Positions 8,655 through 18,318 of a stretch of DNA of 64,000 nt are shown piece after piece; within the stretch, counting starts at the first letter, position 1; each line of letters begins with the position of its first letter. This DNA comes from Pontibacillus litoralis JSM 072002. GTDB lineage: Bacteria; Bacillota; Bacilli; Bacillales; BH030062. The notes under the pieces are model-generated. The model worked only from the letters and a program-made list of their open reading frames with translations. It did no database searches and was not told where the DNA came from. The DNA lies in the NCBI RefSeq assembly GCF_000775615.1, contig NZ_AVPG01000017.1, forward strand, positions 1-64,000, written 5' to 3'. Both the position numbers and the translations under genes were made by a program.

Positions 8655-8870
8655 CGTAGTTTCTAATCATCTCTTGCGCTCAATCCTCGAAGCATGGAAA
8701 AGAACAGATCTGGCAGGTCTACTGACTTGTGCTTCTTCCTACTCTAGGTCCTTCCCATGTTATACACACAGTGGAATCCTTTTCGTACACACTTACAGTT
8801 GCGAGGACAGTACTGGATTTTCACCAGTTTCCCTATTATGTTGTTCATCCAACACCAAATCTTTATTCAA
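8655..8870 (-). promoter_or_regulatory. Cobalamin (AdoCbl-class) riboswitch
   Basis: On the minus strand this stretch has the conserved cobalamin-aptamer blocks in order: AGGGAAACTGGTGAAAATCC, AGTACTGTCCTCGCAACTG, TAAG, then CACAAGTCAGTAGACCTGCC (the B12 box region). The boundaries are approximate. An extended -10 promoter (TGATATACT, 8884-8889) sits just upstream, after the end of resE. The terminator at 8569-8606 is the expression platform. It controls the DUF4430-S component operon and is expected to switch it off when cobalamin is plentiful. The whole 8486-8935 interval is explained by this leader and contains no gene. Confidence 0.93.
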
Positions 8871-8935
8871 TTATTATATCGATAGTATATCACAATCTAA
8901 TATGGATGAATACTACTTTAGTCATGATAAATACG

Positions 8936-10714
8936 TCAATCTGATGACAATAGTGGTATGATTACGGTAAATGTTGTCCCATCTCCTTCTTTACTATATA
9001 CCGTAATGCTTCCTCTATGAGCCTCTATAATATTCTTGGCAATGGACAAGCCTATCCCTGTACCTGAATGACGTTGCTTACGTTGGCGAGATTTATCCGC
9101 TTTGTAAAAACGTTCAAAAATAAACGGGAGATCCTCTTCAGGAATGCCATACCCTTGATCTTCAATATTAATCATTACATTCGTTTCTGTTTGCGATAGA
9201 GATACTTTTATTTTTGTATCTTCTTGTGTATGACGAATAGCGTTGTCGATTAAATTGGTAAGCACTTGTTCCATACGATCAGGGTCTATATGCACACATA
9301 CTTCTTCTTCCATATTCCCCATATCGATTTCCAGTTCAACATCATAATCCTTAGCTATCCCATGAAACTTCCGCACAACCCGATCAATAAATTCTTTTAA
9401 CGGAGTCGCTTCTTTATTTAACTGTATTTTTCCAACTTCCATATGGGCTAAATCTAACAATTCATTTACTAACCGTCCCATTCTTAACGATTCATCATAT
9501 ATAATTTGCGCCAATTCATTTTTTTCTTCCGTTGTTTCTGCAATGTCATCTACAATCGCTTCACTATACCCTTGTAACATGGAAATAGGAGTCCGTAATT
9601 CATGGGAAACGTTCGTAATAAAATCTTCCCTCAGCTTATCTAGCCTACGCTCTTCTGTCATATCACGTAATACAGCAACGGCACCTCGTACGTACGATTT
9701 ATCATACAAAGGCGTTACGAGAACAACCCAAGTTCTCCCTTGTACAGTTATTTCCTTCAATACTTCTTTCTCTAATGTCACTACTTCCTGCAATACACCT
9801 TGAAGTGGTTCAGGTAAACGCTTCGGTAATTCGTTATCAGATACTTCATTTTCAAAATACCATGCATCGACAAAACCTTTAGCAGGTGGGTTCATAATAA
9901 GCATTTCGCCTTTGCGATTTAACGTAATCACTCCATCAGCCATTGAACTCAGTATGCTAAACAACTGTTCTTTTTCTTGGTTTAAAGCATTGATATGGAA
10001 TTTCAGCTGCCTTCCCATCCGGTTAAACGCCATAGCAAGCTCCCCAATTTCATCATGCGTTAGGATTGGTACCTTTGTATTAAATTCCCCTCTAGCTAAT
10101 TCGATCGCTACTTCTCTCATTTTAATCAACGGTGAAGTAATTCGCGTCGATAAAAAGAATGCAAAAATGGTAGTTAGCACTATAGCGATTCCGGCTCCTA
10201 GCATAATAATGTTTGCGGTTTTTTCAGCTGTTTGTTCTACAAACTTCAACGACTGGTACACATAAACCGCACCTGTCTCGTTTTCAAGCGGATAACCAAC
10301 AATCATGACCTTTGCTTGTGAGGGAGGCAGGACATCTTCTTTCTTCACTTGCTCTCCTTCTTCTATAACAGCTCGTAATTGTTTATCGCGGTAAATCCAA
10401 TCTATATCTACAACTGGAATCGAGGAATCTGTACTATCCGAAATCCAATAATCCTTTTGATCAAAAGAAACAATCATTCTACTGGATGGATCTTTCACTT
10501 CATTCGCAACGGATAACATAAGATTTCGATCACCTTCGAACTCTTCAACGATGCTCGTTACTTTTTTAGCAGTCTCCATTAACTCATGTTCTGCTTGTTC
10601 TAAATGATAGTCCTCAAAAAACTCGAGCAACAACACAGTTAAAATAAGTAAAACAAACGAAACAAGAAGTAGAATGGTAAACCAAAGCTTACCAACTAAA
10701 CTTCGCCAAAACAT
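8936..10714 (-). CDS. resE: Sensor histidine kinase ResE
   Basis: A 592-residue membrane kinase. Order: membrane helix (about 11-31), extracytoplasmic region, second helix (169-188), HAMP domain (190-242), PAS-like domain (250-350), HisKA with His371 in FITNVSHELRTP, and HATPase (NAIRHT, DQGYGIP, GTGIGLSIAKNI). With ResD it senses oxygen limitation and nitric oxide in B. subtilis and controls aerobic and anaerobic respiration genes. Its ATG overlaps the resD stop by 1 base (TAATG), so the two are translated together. The length is close to B. subtilis ResE (589). Confidence 0.95.
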   Translation of the reverse strand: MFWRSLVGKLWFTILLLVSFVLLILTVLLLEFFEDYHLEQAEHELMETAKKVTSIVEEFEGDRNLMLSVANEVKDPSSRMIVSFDQKDYWISDSTDSSIPVVDIDWIYRDKQLRAVIEEGEQVKKEDVLPPSQAKVMIVGYPLENETGAVYVYQSLKFVEQTAEKTANIIMLGAGIAIVLTTIFAFFLSTRITSPLIKMREVAIELARGEFNTKVPILTHDEIGELAMAFNRMGRQLKFHINALNQEKEQLFSILSSMADGVITLNRKGEMLIMNPPAKGFVDAWYFENEVSDNELPKRLPEPLQGVLQEVVTLEKEVLKEITVQGRTWVVLVTPLYDKSYVRGAVAVLRDMTEERRLDKLREDFITNVSHELRTPISMLQGYSEAIVDDIAETTEEKNELAQIIYDESLRMGRLVNELLDLAHMEVGKIQLNKEATPLKEFIDRVVRKFHGIAKDYDVELEIDMGNMEEEVCVHIDPDRMEQVLTNLIDNAIRHTQEDTKIKVSLSQTETNVMINIEDQGYGIPEEDLPFIFERFYKADKSRQRKQRHSGTGIGLSIAKNIIEAHRGSITVYSKEGDGTTFTVIIPLLSSD

Positions 10715-11436
10715 TATTCACCCTCGACCTCAAATTTGTAGCCAACTCCCCATACAGTGACAATCATTTTCGAAGCTTCTTTAGAAACTCTGCTTAATTT
10801 TTCACGAAGACGCTTGACATGTGTATCCACCGTTCTCAAATCCCCAAAAAATTCATACTGCCAAACTTCTTTCAACAATTGTTCACGATCAAATACTTTA
10901 TCAGGAGATTGAGCTAAAAATAGCAACAGTTCGTATTCTTTAGGTGTTAAATTTACATCGACACCATCAGCCTTGACACGATGGGCATCATTTTCGATTG
11001 TTAAATGATCAAATACTAACACATCTTTTGTCGCTGTTTCTGTTTGTAAAAATTTCGTCGCAGAAGATCTACGTAACAATGCCTTTACACGTAATACAAC
11101 TTCTCTAGGACTAAAAGGCTTAACGATATAATCATCGGTACCTACTTCGAAGCCTTGTACACGGTTTGCTTCTTCCCCTTTAGCCGTTAACATAATAACA
11201 GGTGTTGCTTTCTTTTCTCTTAACTCTTTACAAACTTCTATACCGTCTTTTCCAGGAAGCATTAAATCTAAGAGAATCACGTCATATTCTTGTTCTAAGG
11301 CTAATTCCAACGCTTCTTCTCCATCTTCCGCTTCATCTACTTCAAAGCTTTCTCTTTCTAAATACATTTTTACGAGTCGACGAATTCTTTCCTCATCATC
11401 GACCACCAATATTTTTCCGTCTAATTGTTCATTCAT
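10714..11436 (-). CDS. resD: Response regulator ResD
   Basis: A 240-residue OmpR-family regulator, the same length as in B. subtilis. The receiver domain has Asp13-Asp14, the phosphoacceptor Asp57 (VILLDLMLPGKDG) and the conserved Lys in IVKPFSPRE; the C-terminal winged helix (about 140-235) ends with a DLRTVDTHVKRLREKL recognition segment. The start at 11436 (MNEQLDGK) follows GAAGGAGG; a longer in-frame start at 11463 has no ribosome site. It sits in the conserved order resA-resB-resC-resD-resE and should activate the cytochrome c and aa3 oxidase maturation genes upstream. Confidence 0.96.
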   Translation of the reverse strand: MNEQLDGKILVVDDEERIRRLVKMYLERESFEVDEAEDGEEALELALEQEYDVILLDLMLPGKDGIEVCKELREKKATPVIMLTAKGEEANRVQGFEVGTDDYIVKPFSPREVVLRVKALLRRSSATKFLQTETATKDVLVFDHLTIENDAHRVKADGVDVNLTPKEYELLLFLAQSPDKVFDREQLLKEVWQYEFFGDLRTVDTHVKRLREKLSRVSKEASKMIVTVWGVGYKFEVEGE

Positions 11437-11478
11437 TGTAATAGCCTCCTTCAGTGTATACATACATTTCTAGTGAAT

Positions 11479-11510
11479 AAAGGCTACAATCTATAAAATT
11501 GTAGCCTTTT
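11479..11510 (-). terminator. Hairpin between resC and resD
   Basis: A 12-bp perfect stem (11479-11490 with 11498-11509) with a short loop lies between resC and resD. The minus-strand T-run is short (TTTATTC), so it may end resABC transcripts only partly and give resDE separate expression. Confidence 0.65.
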
Positions 11511-11527
11511 CCAGCTGTTAACCTTGT

Positions 11528-12724
11528 TTATGCATAAGAGTGCAATCCAGCAATTACGAGGTTAACGACAATTAAGTTGAACATAATAATTACAAAGCCG
11601 ATAACTGCTAACCATGCAGAGCGTTCGCCTTCCCATCCTTTTGATAAACGAAGATGGAGAAATGCTGCATAGAATAACCACGTGACTAATGCCCACACTT
11701 CTTTCGGGTCCCAACCCCAAAAACGGTTCCATGCTTGTTGCGCCCAAATCATAGCGAAGATAAGCGCTCCAAGTGTAAAGACTGGGAAACCAATTGCAAC
11801 GGATCGGTAAGAAATTTCATCAACTAAATCCGGATTGACTTTCGTCAACAGAGGCTGAATGGCGGCTGCTACTCTCTTACGTAAGATCAACAGCGTAATA
11901 CCGTATAAAGCAAGCCCCGTAAGCATTGACCATACTAACGTATTTAATTTACGTGCTGCATCTTCCCCTTCCATCCACGTCGGAACAGTGAAAATCGGTT
12001 CCATTACATCATCGGTAAGTAAAGTTCCATCAGCTGGTCCATATATAGCTGGCATATTATATTCCACTTCCGTTAAAACAGTTGGATCATCTTTCATTGG
12101 CACTTCAAACATTGCTTCATAACCTGTTGCACGAAATGCCAGTGTAATCATAATAAATCCAATTGTTGCATATATTGCATAAATGACTAATTCTAATGTG
12201 AAGTTTTTAATGGAAAAAGATGATTGGTCTATCATTTTTATTAAATAGATTAACCCTGCCGCGAAACTCACAGCCAAAATCGCTTCTCCTGCTGCCGCAG
12301 TTGTTACATGAATATATAACCAATGCGTTTGAAGTGCTGGAATTAACGGCGAGACTTCTGTAGGGAACATACTTGCATACGCAATGATAATAATAGCTAC
12401 AGGTAATGTAAATAGTCCTAATATGTTTAAACGATAAATAAAATAAATGATGATAAACGCAAATACTAACATCATTCCGAAAAAGGTTGTAAATTCAAAT
12501 AAATTACTAACCGGGGCATGCTTACTCACAATCCACCTCGTGATGAAGTACCCTAGTTGTAAAACAAAACCTATAATCGTAATCGTAATGGCAATCGTAG
12601 CTGCACGACTTTGTTTATCACTTTTACCCTTCGTACGAATTGAAGCCCCAAAAAAAATTGTCGCAATAAAATAAAAAACAAAGGCAGCATAAAGTAAGTT
12701 ACTACTTAATGAAGCTAAATCCAT
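11528..12724 (-). CDS. resC: Cytochrome c biogenesis protein ResC (CcsB/CcsA type)
   Basis: A 398-residue polytopic membrane protein of system II cytochrome c maturation. The heme-handling motif [14 protein letters not shown] (WWD domain) is clearly present near residue 325, with flanking His residues typical of the family. ResC with ResB exports heme and attaches it to apocytochromes on the outer face of the membrane. The start ATG has GAAGGAGGG 6 bases upstream. It follows resB after a gap of about 146 bases in which nothing else is evident. Confidence 0.95.
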   Translation of the reverse strand: MDLASLSSNLLYAAFVFYFIATIFFGASIRTKGKSDKQSRAATIAITITIIGFVLQLGYFITRWIVSKHAPVSNLFEFTTFFGMMLVFAFIIIYFIYRLNILGLFTLPVAIIIIAYASMFPTEVSPLIPALQTHWLYIHVTTAAAGEAILAVSFAAGLIYLIKMIDQSSFSIKNFTLELVIYAIYATIGFIMITLAFRATGYEAMFEVPMKDDPTVLTEVEYNMPAIYGPADGTLLTDDVMEPIFTVPTWMEGEDAARKLNTLVWSMLTGLALYGITLLILRKRVAAAIQPLLTKVNPDLVDEISYRSVAIGFPVFTLGALIFAMIWAQQAWNRFWGWDPKEVWALVTWLFYAAFLHLRLSKGWEGERSAWLAVIGFVIIMFNLIVVNLVIAGLHSYA

Positions 12725-12870
12725 AATTACCCTCCTTCAAGAGATGCCCTCATTTGTGCAGTGCATCTACTTGGTTGTATATAGACAAAATAGGATAAGC
12801 GCTACGTAGCATACATGATTGTTTTCTGTTTTGTTCATCTTTACGCAGCACCATCCGGTAAAAAGCTGTT

Positions 12871-14505
12871 TTACTGTTCTTGCTCTACTTGATCGTTTAC
12901 CATTGGAACGTCTGTGCCTTCTATCACTTGTTGGATTTCTTTTTTCATTCCGAACCAGTTTTTATTTGTATGAGCTGCTAGCCAAAATCCTTGTTCTTTT
13001 GGCTGAATCCATATACGGCGATGTGGCCAATACATCCCTTGAACAACACCAATCATGAAAATAAGTCCTCCAAGAGCTAGAATCCATAATGTTCGATCTT
13101 TCGTAATCGTTAACCCTGTTACGTCACGCGTTTCAAAATTCGTGATACTTACCTTATACTGATTATTTTCTTCTGGGTCTAAATTCGCTCCTATAGCAAG
13201 GAAGCTCGTTTCAGGGCTATTTGGGTCCTCTGGTGGATACACATTTAAGACGAATGCTGGATTTTTTGGATATTTAGACACCGATACTGGCTCCCCATCC
13301 TCCATATCAAACTCAGGGAAGTAACTGACTATTTCTACTCGCATACCATTTTCAAGTATGTATTCTGATTCCGGATTCATTAAATCAATGGTAAATTCCC
13401 CACCGATTGCTTTTTCCTCTTTATCATTTGTCTCGTGTATTTTAAACGACATTGATTTGAATTCATTTAATTGATATGTCGTTTGATACAATCCAAAACC
13501 GTCTACTTTAATTGGATTATTCACCTGGATAGCACCTTCTTGTATCTTGGTTAATTCAGGTTCTACTCCAGGCAGCCCATCATCCGTACGCTCATATATA
13601 ATGGCGTCTGTTTGATAATTCGATACAACGGTTCCCTCTTGTTCAAGGGCATCTTTGAATCTCGGATCGCTTTCATCATATGTTTCCACAAAAAAATCAA
13701 CGTTCTCAATATAATATTGGCCATCAGTACCAGGAATTGGTTCTGTCTCTCCTTCACGTACCCATAACGTCTCATCAATATACATGAATGGGACTGATCG
13801 CAACATTACCCCCATTAAGAAAATAATAAGACCGATATGGTTCACGTAAGGACCCCAACGCGAGAAGCGTCCTTTTTCTGCTAACACATGCCCTTCTTGC
13901 TCAGTAATCTTATAACGTTTCTTTTTTAAGTTTGCAATCATCTCTTCTTTATCTTGCTCTGTCGCTTGTTCTGCTTTACCAAATAAGCGTTGACGTTGCA
14001 TAAACGTTGTATGACGCTTCGGTTTTTGTTTCTTTAATGAACGATAAAGCGGAACAACCCGATCCAAACTGGCTATAACTAATGAAATGGCTAACCCCGC
14101 TACTAATAGCAAATACCACCATGAGCCATATAAATCATGAAATCCTAATTGGTAATAAATTTTCCCTGTTATACCATACTCTTCAACATAATATTGTGCT
14201 GCAGGCAAAGGTGATTGGTTGTTCATCTCTTGCGGGTAAATCGTACCAATGGCAGAAGCGACAAGTACTAGTACTATTAGCCAAACTCCTACTTTGACAG
14301 AAGAGAAAAAGTTCCAAACCTTGTCCACAAACGTTTTGTTATACGTTTTAGACCTTCTTGCACTTCCATCATAACGCATATTCAACAATTTATTTGGCTC
14401 ATTGCCATCAATATGTTGATTTCCTTCCATCGGTTTTCCGCAAGATTCACATAACACGGTTCCCTTAGGATTCACATGCCCACACTCACATGTTCTATTC
14501 CCCAT
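12871..14505 (-). CDS. resB: Cytochrome c biogenesis protein ResB (Ccs1 type)
   Basis: A 544-residue membrane protein, partner of ResC in heme delivery. It begins with a small zinc-ribbon-like motif (CECGHVNPKGTVLCESCG, residues 5-22), then three N-terminal membrane helices (about 75-95, 125-150 and 210-235), a large external domain, and a final helix near residue 500 (LWILALGGLIFMIGVVQGMY). The start at 14505 (MGNRTCECGH) is preferred because a GGGGGG site is 5 bases upstream. The in-frame ATG at 14508 is too close to that site. Confidence 0.94.
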   Translation of the reverse strand: MGNRTCECGHVNPKGTVLCESCGKPMEGNQHIDGNEPNKLLNMRYDGSARRSKTYNKTFVDKVWNFFSSVKVGVWLIVLVLVASAIGTIYPQEMNNQSPLPAAQYYVEEYGITGKIYYQLGFHDLYGSWWYLLLVAGLAISLVIASLDRVVPLYRSLKKQKPKRHTTFMQRQRLFGKAEQATEQDKEEMIANLKKKRYKITEQEGHVLAEKGRFSRWGPYVNHIGLIIFLMGVMLRSVPFMYIDETLWVREGETEPIPGTDGQYYIENVDFFVETYDESDPRFKDALEQEGTVVSNYQTDAIIYERTDDGLPGVEPELTKIQEGAIQVNNPIKVDGFGLYQTTYQLNEFKSMSFKIHETNDKEEKAIGGEFTIDLMNPESEYILENGMRVEIVSYFPEFDMEDGEPVSVSKYPKNPAFVLNVYPPEDPNSPETSFLAIGANLDPEENNQYKVSITNFETRDVTGLTITKDRTLWILALGGLIFMIGVVQGMYWPHRRIWIQPKEQGFWLAAHTNKNWFGMKKEIQQVIEGTDVPMVNDQVEQEQ

Positions 14506-14533
14506 CATAACCCCCCACAATCTGTCTATAACT

Positions 14534-15085
14534 TTACGATTCAGGCGTAATATCTTGCAAGTAACCTTCTAAGTTCTCTAATGTAAGTGCACCAATAATT
14601 TTATGCTCAATCTTTCCATCTGGTCCAACGAAATAGGAAGCAGGTAATGCACCGACATCATATAGCTGCATCACTTCACTCGTTGTATCTTGCACTACTG
14701 GGAATGTAAGGCCATACTCATCTAAAAATTGTTCTACAACTAACTTACTTTTATCTAGGTTAATTGCGATGATTTCTACTCCTTTTTCTTTATATGCAGG
14801 ATATAATTGTTGCATATAAGGCATTTCCTCTTTACAAGGCCCACAATATGTTGCCCAAAAATTAAGCATCACGCCTTGTCCCTTATAATCCTCTAACTTC
14901 AATGTTTCTTTATTATTTATATTCATCGTTGGTAATTCAAAATTTGGCGCTTCATCTCCAACTTGTAACACTGCTTTCTTGTCACTTGTTAGATTCGTGT
15001 ACACAGCGTAAACAGTCATAAGCACCATTATGGTAAGCAACACGCTTCGAAATATGAGCCTCTTCTTCTTTTTATCCATATCCAT
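14534..15085 (-). CDS. resA: Thiol-disulfide oxidoreductase ResA
   Basis: A 183-residue membrane-anchored thioredoxin-like protein. One N-terminal helix (about 10-30) anchors it, and the external domain carries the redox pair Cys81-Gly-Pro-Cys84 (FWATYCGPCKEEMP). ResA reduces the CXXCH heme-binding cysteines of apocytochrome c so that ResBC can attach heme. B. subtilis has CEPC at this site; CGPC is the classical thioredoxin form. The cis-Pro segment (ALPASYF) is present. First gene of resABC, 29 bases before resB. Confidence 0.95.
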   Translation of the reverse strand: MDMDKKKKRLIFRSVLLTIMVLMTVYAVYTNLTSDKKAVLQVGDEAPNFELPTMNINNKETLKLEDYKGQGVMLNFWATYCGPCKEEMPYMQQLYPAYKEKGVEIIAINLDKSKLVVEQFLDEYGLTFPVVQDTTSEVMQLYDVGALPASYFVGPDGKIEHKIIGALTLENLEGYLQDITPES

Positions 15086-15136
15086 TCACTCCCCCACAAT
15101 ATTATACCATTTACACAAAATAAAACTTGTGAAAAT

Positions 15137-15877
15137 TTAGTTAACATTTATGTTCGCTGCTTGCTTTAACTTTTTTACTTCGTAGGGAGTGAGTTCACGA
15201 TAACTACCTGGCTGCATGCCTTGTGTCGTTAAAAACGCATATCGTTCACGCTTTAATTTGTTTACTGGATACCCTAAAGCTTCAAACATACGACGAACTT
15301 GGCGATTTTTCCCTTCGTGTAATGTTAATTGGATAATAGCGGTGTTTTTTTGGCGGTCGGTTGATAAAATTCGTTGACGCACCGCCTTTAAATAGTCACC
15401 TTCTACCTTTATTCCTTTCGTTAAAGAGGACAGTTCTTCTTTAGTAGGTATCCCTTTCACCTTAGCAACATACACTTTATCAATTTCATATTTCGGGTGC
15501 ATTAACTCTTGAGCAAATGCTCCATCATTCGTCATTAAAATGATTCCTGATGTATCATAATCGAGGCGACCGACAGGATACACCCGTTTCTCTACTTCAG
15601 GTAATAAATCGGTGATCACACGTCTACCTTTATCGTCACTTACGCTAGAGATGACACCTCGTGGTTTATAAACGAGATAATAAACAGGCTCTTCCTTCTC
15701 AATAGGAACACCATTTACTTCGATATCGGCATTCGGCCCGACCTTCGTCCCTAACTCTGTCACCACTTTCCCATTAACTTTTACGTTTCCTTCCATAATT
15801 AATTGTTCTGCTTTTCTTCTTGATGTAATGCCGCTTTGAGCAATCACTTTTTGTAATCTTTCTAGTTTGTCTGACAT
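15137..15877 (-). CDS. rluB: 23S rRNA pseudouridine synthase RluB
   Basis: A 246-residue pseudouridine synthase. An N-terminal S4 RNA-binding domain (residues 1-60) precedes the catalytic domain with GRLDYDTSG, whose Asp is the catalytic nucleophile. It should convert a uridine in helix 93 of 23S rRNA. A TATAAGTA-like ribosome region is weak, but the ATG is the only sensible start and the family N-terminus (KLERLQKVIAQSGI) fits. It lies between spmAB and resABC as in B. subtilis. Confidence 0.94.
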   Translation of the reverse strand: MSDKLERLQKVIAQSGITSRRKAEQLIMEGNVKVNGKVVTELGTKVGPNADIEVNGVPIEKEEPVYYLVYKPRGVISSVSDDKGRRVITDLLPEVEKRVYPVGRLDYDTSGIILMTNDGAFAQELMHPKYEIDKVYVAKVKGIPTKEELSSLTKGIKVEGDYLKAVRQRILSTDRQKNTAIIQLTLHEGKNRQVRRMFEALGYPVNKLKRERYAFLTTQGMQPGSYRELTPYEVKKLKQAANINVN

Positions 15878-15944
15878 CTATATCTTCACCTTCTTCTCTA
15901 TATGAATGGATACTTTCCTTCGCTATGCTCCATTCTTCTTAAAA

Positions 15945-15980
15945 ACACAAACAATGCGTTAACATGAATATGTTAACGCT
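15945..15980 (-). terminator. Terminator of dacB-spmA-spmB
   Basis: A 10-bp perfect stem (15956-15965 with 15970-15979), 4-base loop, followed by ATTGTTTGTG on the minus strand. It ends the spore maturation operon before rluB. Confidence 0.65.
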
Positions 15981-15981
15981 T

Positions 15982-16515
15982 TTAACTGCCGAATACAATG
16001 GACACGACAACTATCGAGGCAATTATACCAATAAAATCAGCCAATAGTCCAACTTTTAACGCATCTCCCATTCGTTTAATGCCAACTGCCCCAAAATACA
16101 CTGTAATAATGTATAGTGTTGTATCCGTACTACCTTGCATGGTAGAAGCTAAGCGACCAATAAAGGAATCCGGTCCATGTGAGGCAATTAACTCTGTCGT
16201 CATTCCGATCGCTGCCGTTCCAGAAATCGGCCGAACGAGCGCTAACGGGACAATATCTGCTGGAATACCAACAAGGGTAAGGATTGGACTGAAAAACTCA
16301 ACGAATGCATCCATCGCTCCCGAAGCACGAAAAATCGCAATAGACACCATCATTCCTAATAAAAAAGGGAGAAGAGAAAAGGCCATCTTCCCCCCTTCTT
16401 TTCCGCCTTCTACAAATGTTTCATATGTAGGAACTCGTTTCCACGTCCCTACAATGAATACTACTAGAATAATGCACGGAATAATCCATACGCTAACAGT
16501 AGCAATGATAGGCAT
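15982..16515 (-). CDS. spmB: Spore maturation protein B
   Basis: A 177-residue membrane protein of the nucleoside-recognition (Gate) domain family, made in the mother cell and needed for spore core dehydration. The central Gate segment includes ALVRPISGTAAIGMTTELI with about five hydrophobic helices around it. Its ATG overlaps the spmA stop by 1 base (TAATG). With SpmA and DacB it helps form spores with normal heat resistance; the transported substrate, if any, is unknown. Confidence 0.95.
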   Translation of the reverse strand: MPIIATVSVWIIPCIILVVFIVGTWKRVPTYETFVEGGKEGGKMAFSLLPFLLGMMVSIAIFRASGAMDAFVEFFSPILTLVGIPADIVPLALVRPISGTAAIGMTTELIASHGPDSFIGRLASTMQGSTDTTLYIITVYFGAVGIKRMGDALKVGLLADFIGIIASIVVVSIVFGS

Positions 16516-17102
16516 TAACTATTCCTCCTTGAACGCAAATGAAAGAACAAACGATCAATCATAATTGCACCTATAGTAGAAATGAACGTTGCCATAATCG
16601 TTGTGCCGACTATTTCGGTTGGCGTAATGGAATCGTATTTCATGCGAATGGCAATAACCGTTGTTGGGATAAGCGTAATACTAGATGTGTTAATTGCTAA
16701 AAAAGTAATCATAGAACGACTAGCCTGATCAGACTGACCTAGTTTTTTCATTTCTTCCATTGCTTTAATCCCCATCGGTGTTGCTGCATTACCTAATCCG
16801 AACACATTGGCGGATATATTTGATAAAATATACCCCATCGCTGGATGATCCCGTGGAATGTCAGGAAAGAGTTTAGCAATAATTGGCCGAAATAATTTCG
16901 TTAAAGCAAGCAATAATCCAGATTCCTCTGCTATTCTCATTAATCCTAACCAGAACACAAGTACACTTACTAAACTAATGGATAACATCACTGCATCATC
17001 AGCACTTTGAAAGATTGCTTCATTCACGTCATCCATTGTCCCAAAAAACATCGCATATATAATGCCAATAACGGCCATGAGCACCCAAATGATATTAACC
17101 AT
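16515..17102 (-). CDS. spmA: Spore maturation protein A
   Basis: A 195-residue Gate-domain membrane protein. The start at 17102 (MVNIIWV) matches the B. subtilis N-terminus; the longer frame begins at a GTG inside the end of dacB. The conserved GYILSNISANVFGLGNAATP and FLAINTSSITLIPTTVIAIR segments are present. SpmA and SpmB are always coded together and act with DacB in spore cortex and core maturation. The gene begins in the last few codons of dacB, so the three genes are translated as a unit. Confidence 0.94.
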   Translation of the reverse strand: MVNIIWVLMAVIGIIYAMFFGTMDDVNEAIFQSADDAVMLSISLVSVLVFWLGLMRIAEESGLLLALTKLFRPIIAKLFPDIPRDHPAMGYILSNISANVFGLGNAATPMGIKAMEEMKKLGQSDQASRSMITFLAINTSSITLIPTTVIAIRMKYDSITPTEIVGTTIMATFISTIGAIMIDRLFFHLRSRRNS

Positions 17103-18207
17103 TAGAACCACCCATTAAACGCTCAAATATCGTTCGAGATGTTTTCCAAAAGGGAGATCGAATTGGTTTAGGGTCTGCCATAATGGACACTTCTGTTAAT
17201 ATTTCTCCATTTACGTTAAATGATAATTTCCCAAGTACACTCGCCTCTACTCCTAAAGGATCCGGCTTATCTATATGCGTCGTTTTTTGAACGGAGTTGG
17301 CTTCTTCATTTGTTAGAGGGAAAACGACATCATCCCATATATAACCTAAGGCTTCCCCACTTTCCGAAAAGTCCATTGGAACTCTTCCTTCTTGTTGCAA
17401 TTTTCGTAAATCGTAGTTGTCATAACCCCATTCAAATAAATATTGATGGTCATTCCAATCATCGGGCGCATTTAACGTTACAACAATCAATTCCATCCCT
17501 TCTTTATTTGCTGTACTAATTAACGTTCTTCCTGCAACTTTCGTGTAGCCTGTTTTTCCACCTGTGCTATGCTCGTAATACTTCGTTAGCATTTTATTTT
17601 TGTTTCCCCAAGCGTACGTTCGAGAATCTGCTTTATGCAACGTCGTTTTTGAAATCTTTCTAAACGTCTCATTTTCCATCGCATATTGCGTTAACAATGC
17701 CATATCGTAAGCTGTAGAATAGTGCTCCTCTTCATCTAGCCCATGAGGATTCGTGAAATGAGTGTTCGTCATGCCGAGCCAACTAGCTTTCTCATTCATT
17801 AATACTGCAAACCCTTCCACACTTCCACCAACATGTTCCGCAATAGCCGTTGCAGCGTCGTTTCCTGAGCGAAGCATTAATCCGTACACTAAATCCTTTA
17901 ATTTCATTTTCTCCCCTTGCTCTAAATAAATTGAAGACCCTTCTTCATACACAGCTCGTCTGGAAATTGTCACTTCTTCCTTCATTTTCCCTGATTCGAT
18001 TGCTATGATAGCAGTCATTACTTTTGTTATACTAGCTATTTTCTTTTTTTCATGCCCTTGTTTCTCAAACAATACCCTTCCTGTTGATTGTTCCATTAGT
18101 ACGGCATTTTGTGCAGAAACACTCGGTTTAGCATATACTTTTTCTTTATGAGGATATACATATATCAATAGTGCAAGGATGAGCGTAAACGAAATGATTT
18201 GTTTCAC
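17095..18207 (-). CDS. dacB: D-alanyl-D-alanine carboxypeptidase DacB (PBP5*), spore cortex
   Basis: A 370-residue low-molecular-weight penicillin-binding protein. The start is GTG at 18207 (MKQIISFTLI) with GGAGG 8 bases upstream. A signal peptide (1-26) precedes the S-x-x-K box Ser59-Ile-Thr-Lys62, an SGN motif in LRSGNDAAT and KTG in GGKTGYTK. It trims pentapeptides of cortex peptidoglycan and so controls cross-linking. Neighbouring spmA and spmB have the same role in spore maturation; in B. subtilis this operon is read by sigma-E. Confidence 0.95.
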   Translation of the reverse strand: MKQIISFTLILALLIYVYPHKEKVYAKPSVSAQNAVLMEQSTGRVLFEKQGHEKKKIASITKVMTAIIAIESGKMKEEVTISRRAVYEEGSSIYLEQGEKMKLKDLVYGLMLRSGNDAATAIAEHVGGSVEGFAVLMNEKASWLGMTNTHFTNPHGLDEEEHYSTAYDMALLTQYAMENETFRKISKTTLHKADSRTYAWGNKNKMLTKYYEHSTGGKTGYTKVAGRTLISTANKEGMELIVVTLNAPDDWNDHQYLFEWGYDNYDLRKLQQEGRVPMDFSESGEALGYIWDDVVFPLTNEEANSVQKTTHIDKPDPLGVEASVLGKLSFNVNGEILTEVSIMADPKPIRSPFWKTSRTIFERLMGGSNG

Positions 18208-18289
18208 AGAAAGATCCTCCATTCCCATCGCTTTGTACTGCTTTGTACTAATGTATGTTTACAGGACAGGCGTATGATAGTTTTCTAAT

Positions 18290-18318
18290 CAAAAAAAAGA
18301 CAGTCATCATAGACCGTC
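18290..18318 (-). terminator. Terminator of sodF
   Basis: A 7-bp stem (one G-T pair) with 6-base loop followed by T8 on the minus strand; it starts within the sodF stop codon. Confidence 0.85.

Noticed and set aside
8674-8961. Two plus-strand frames of 71-95 codons
   Set aside because: They lie opposite the cobalamin riboswitch; conserved RNA blocks explain the sequence.
15998-16564. Plus-strand frame of 188 codons opposite spmB
   Set aside because: A shadow of the coding bias of spmB; no ribosome site and no recognisable domain.
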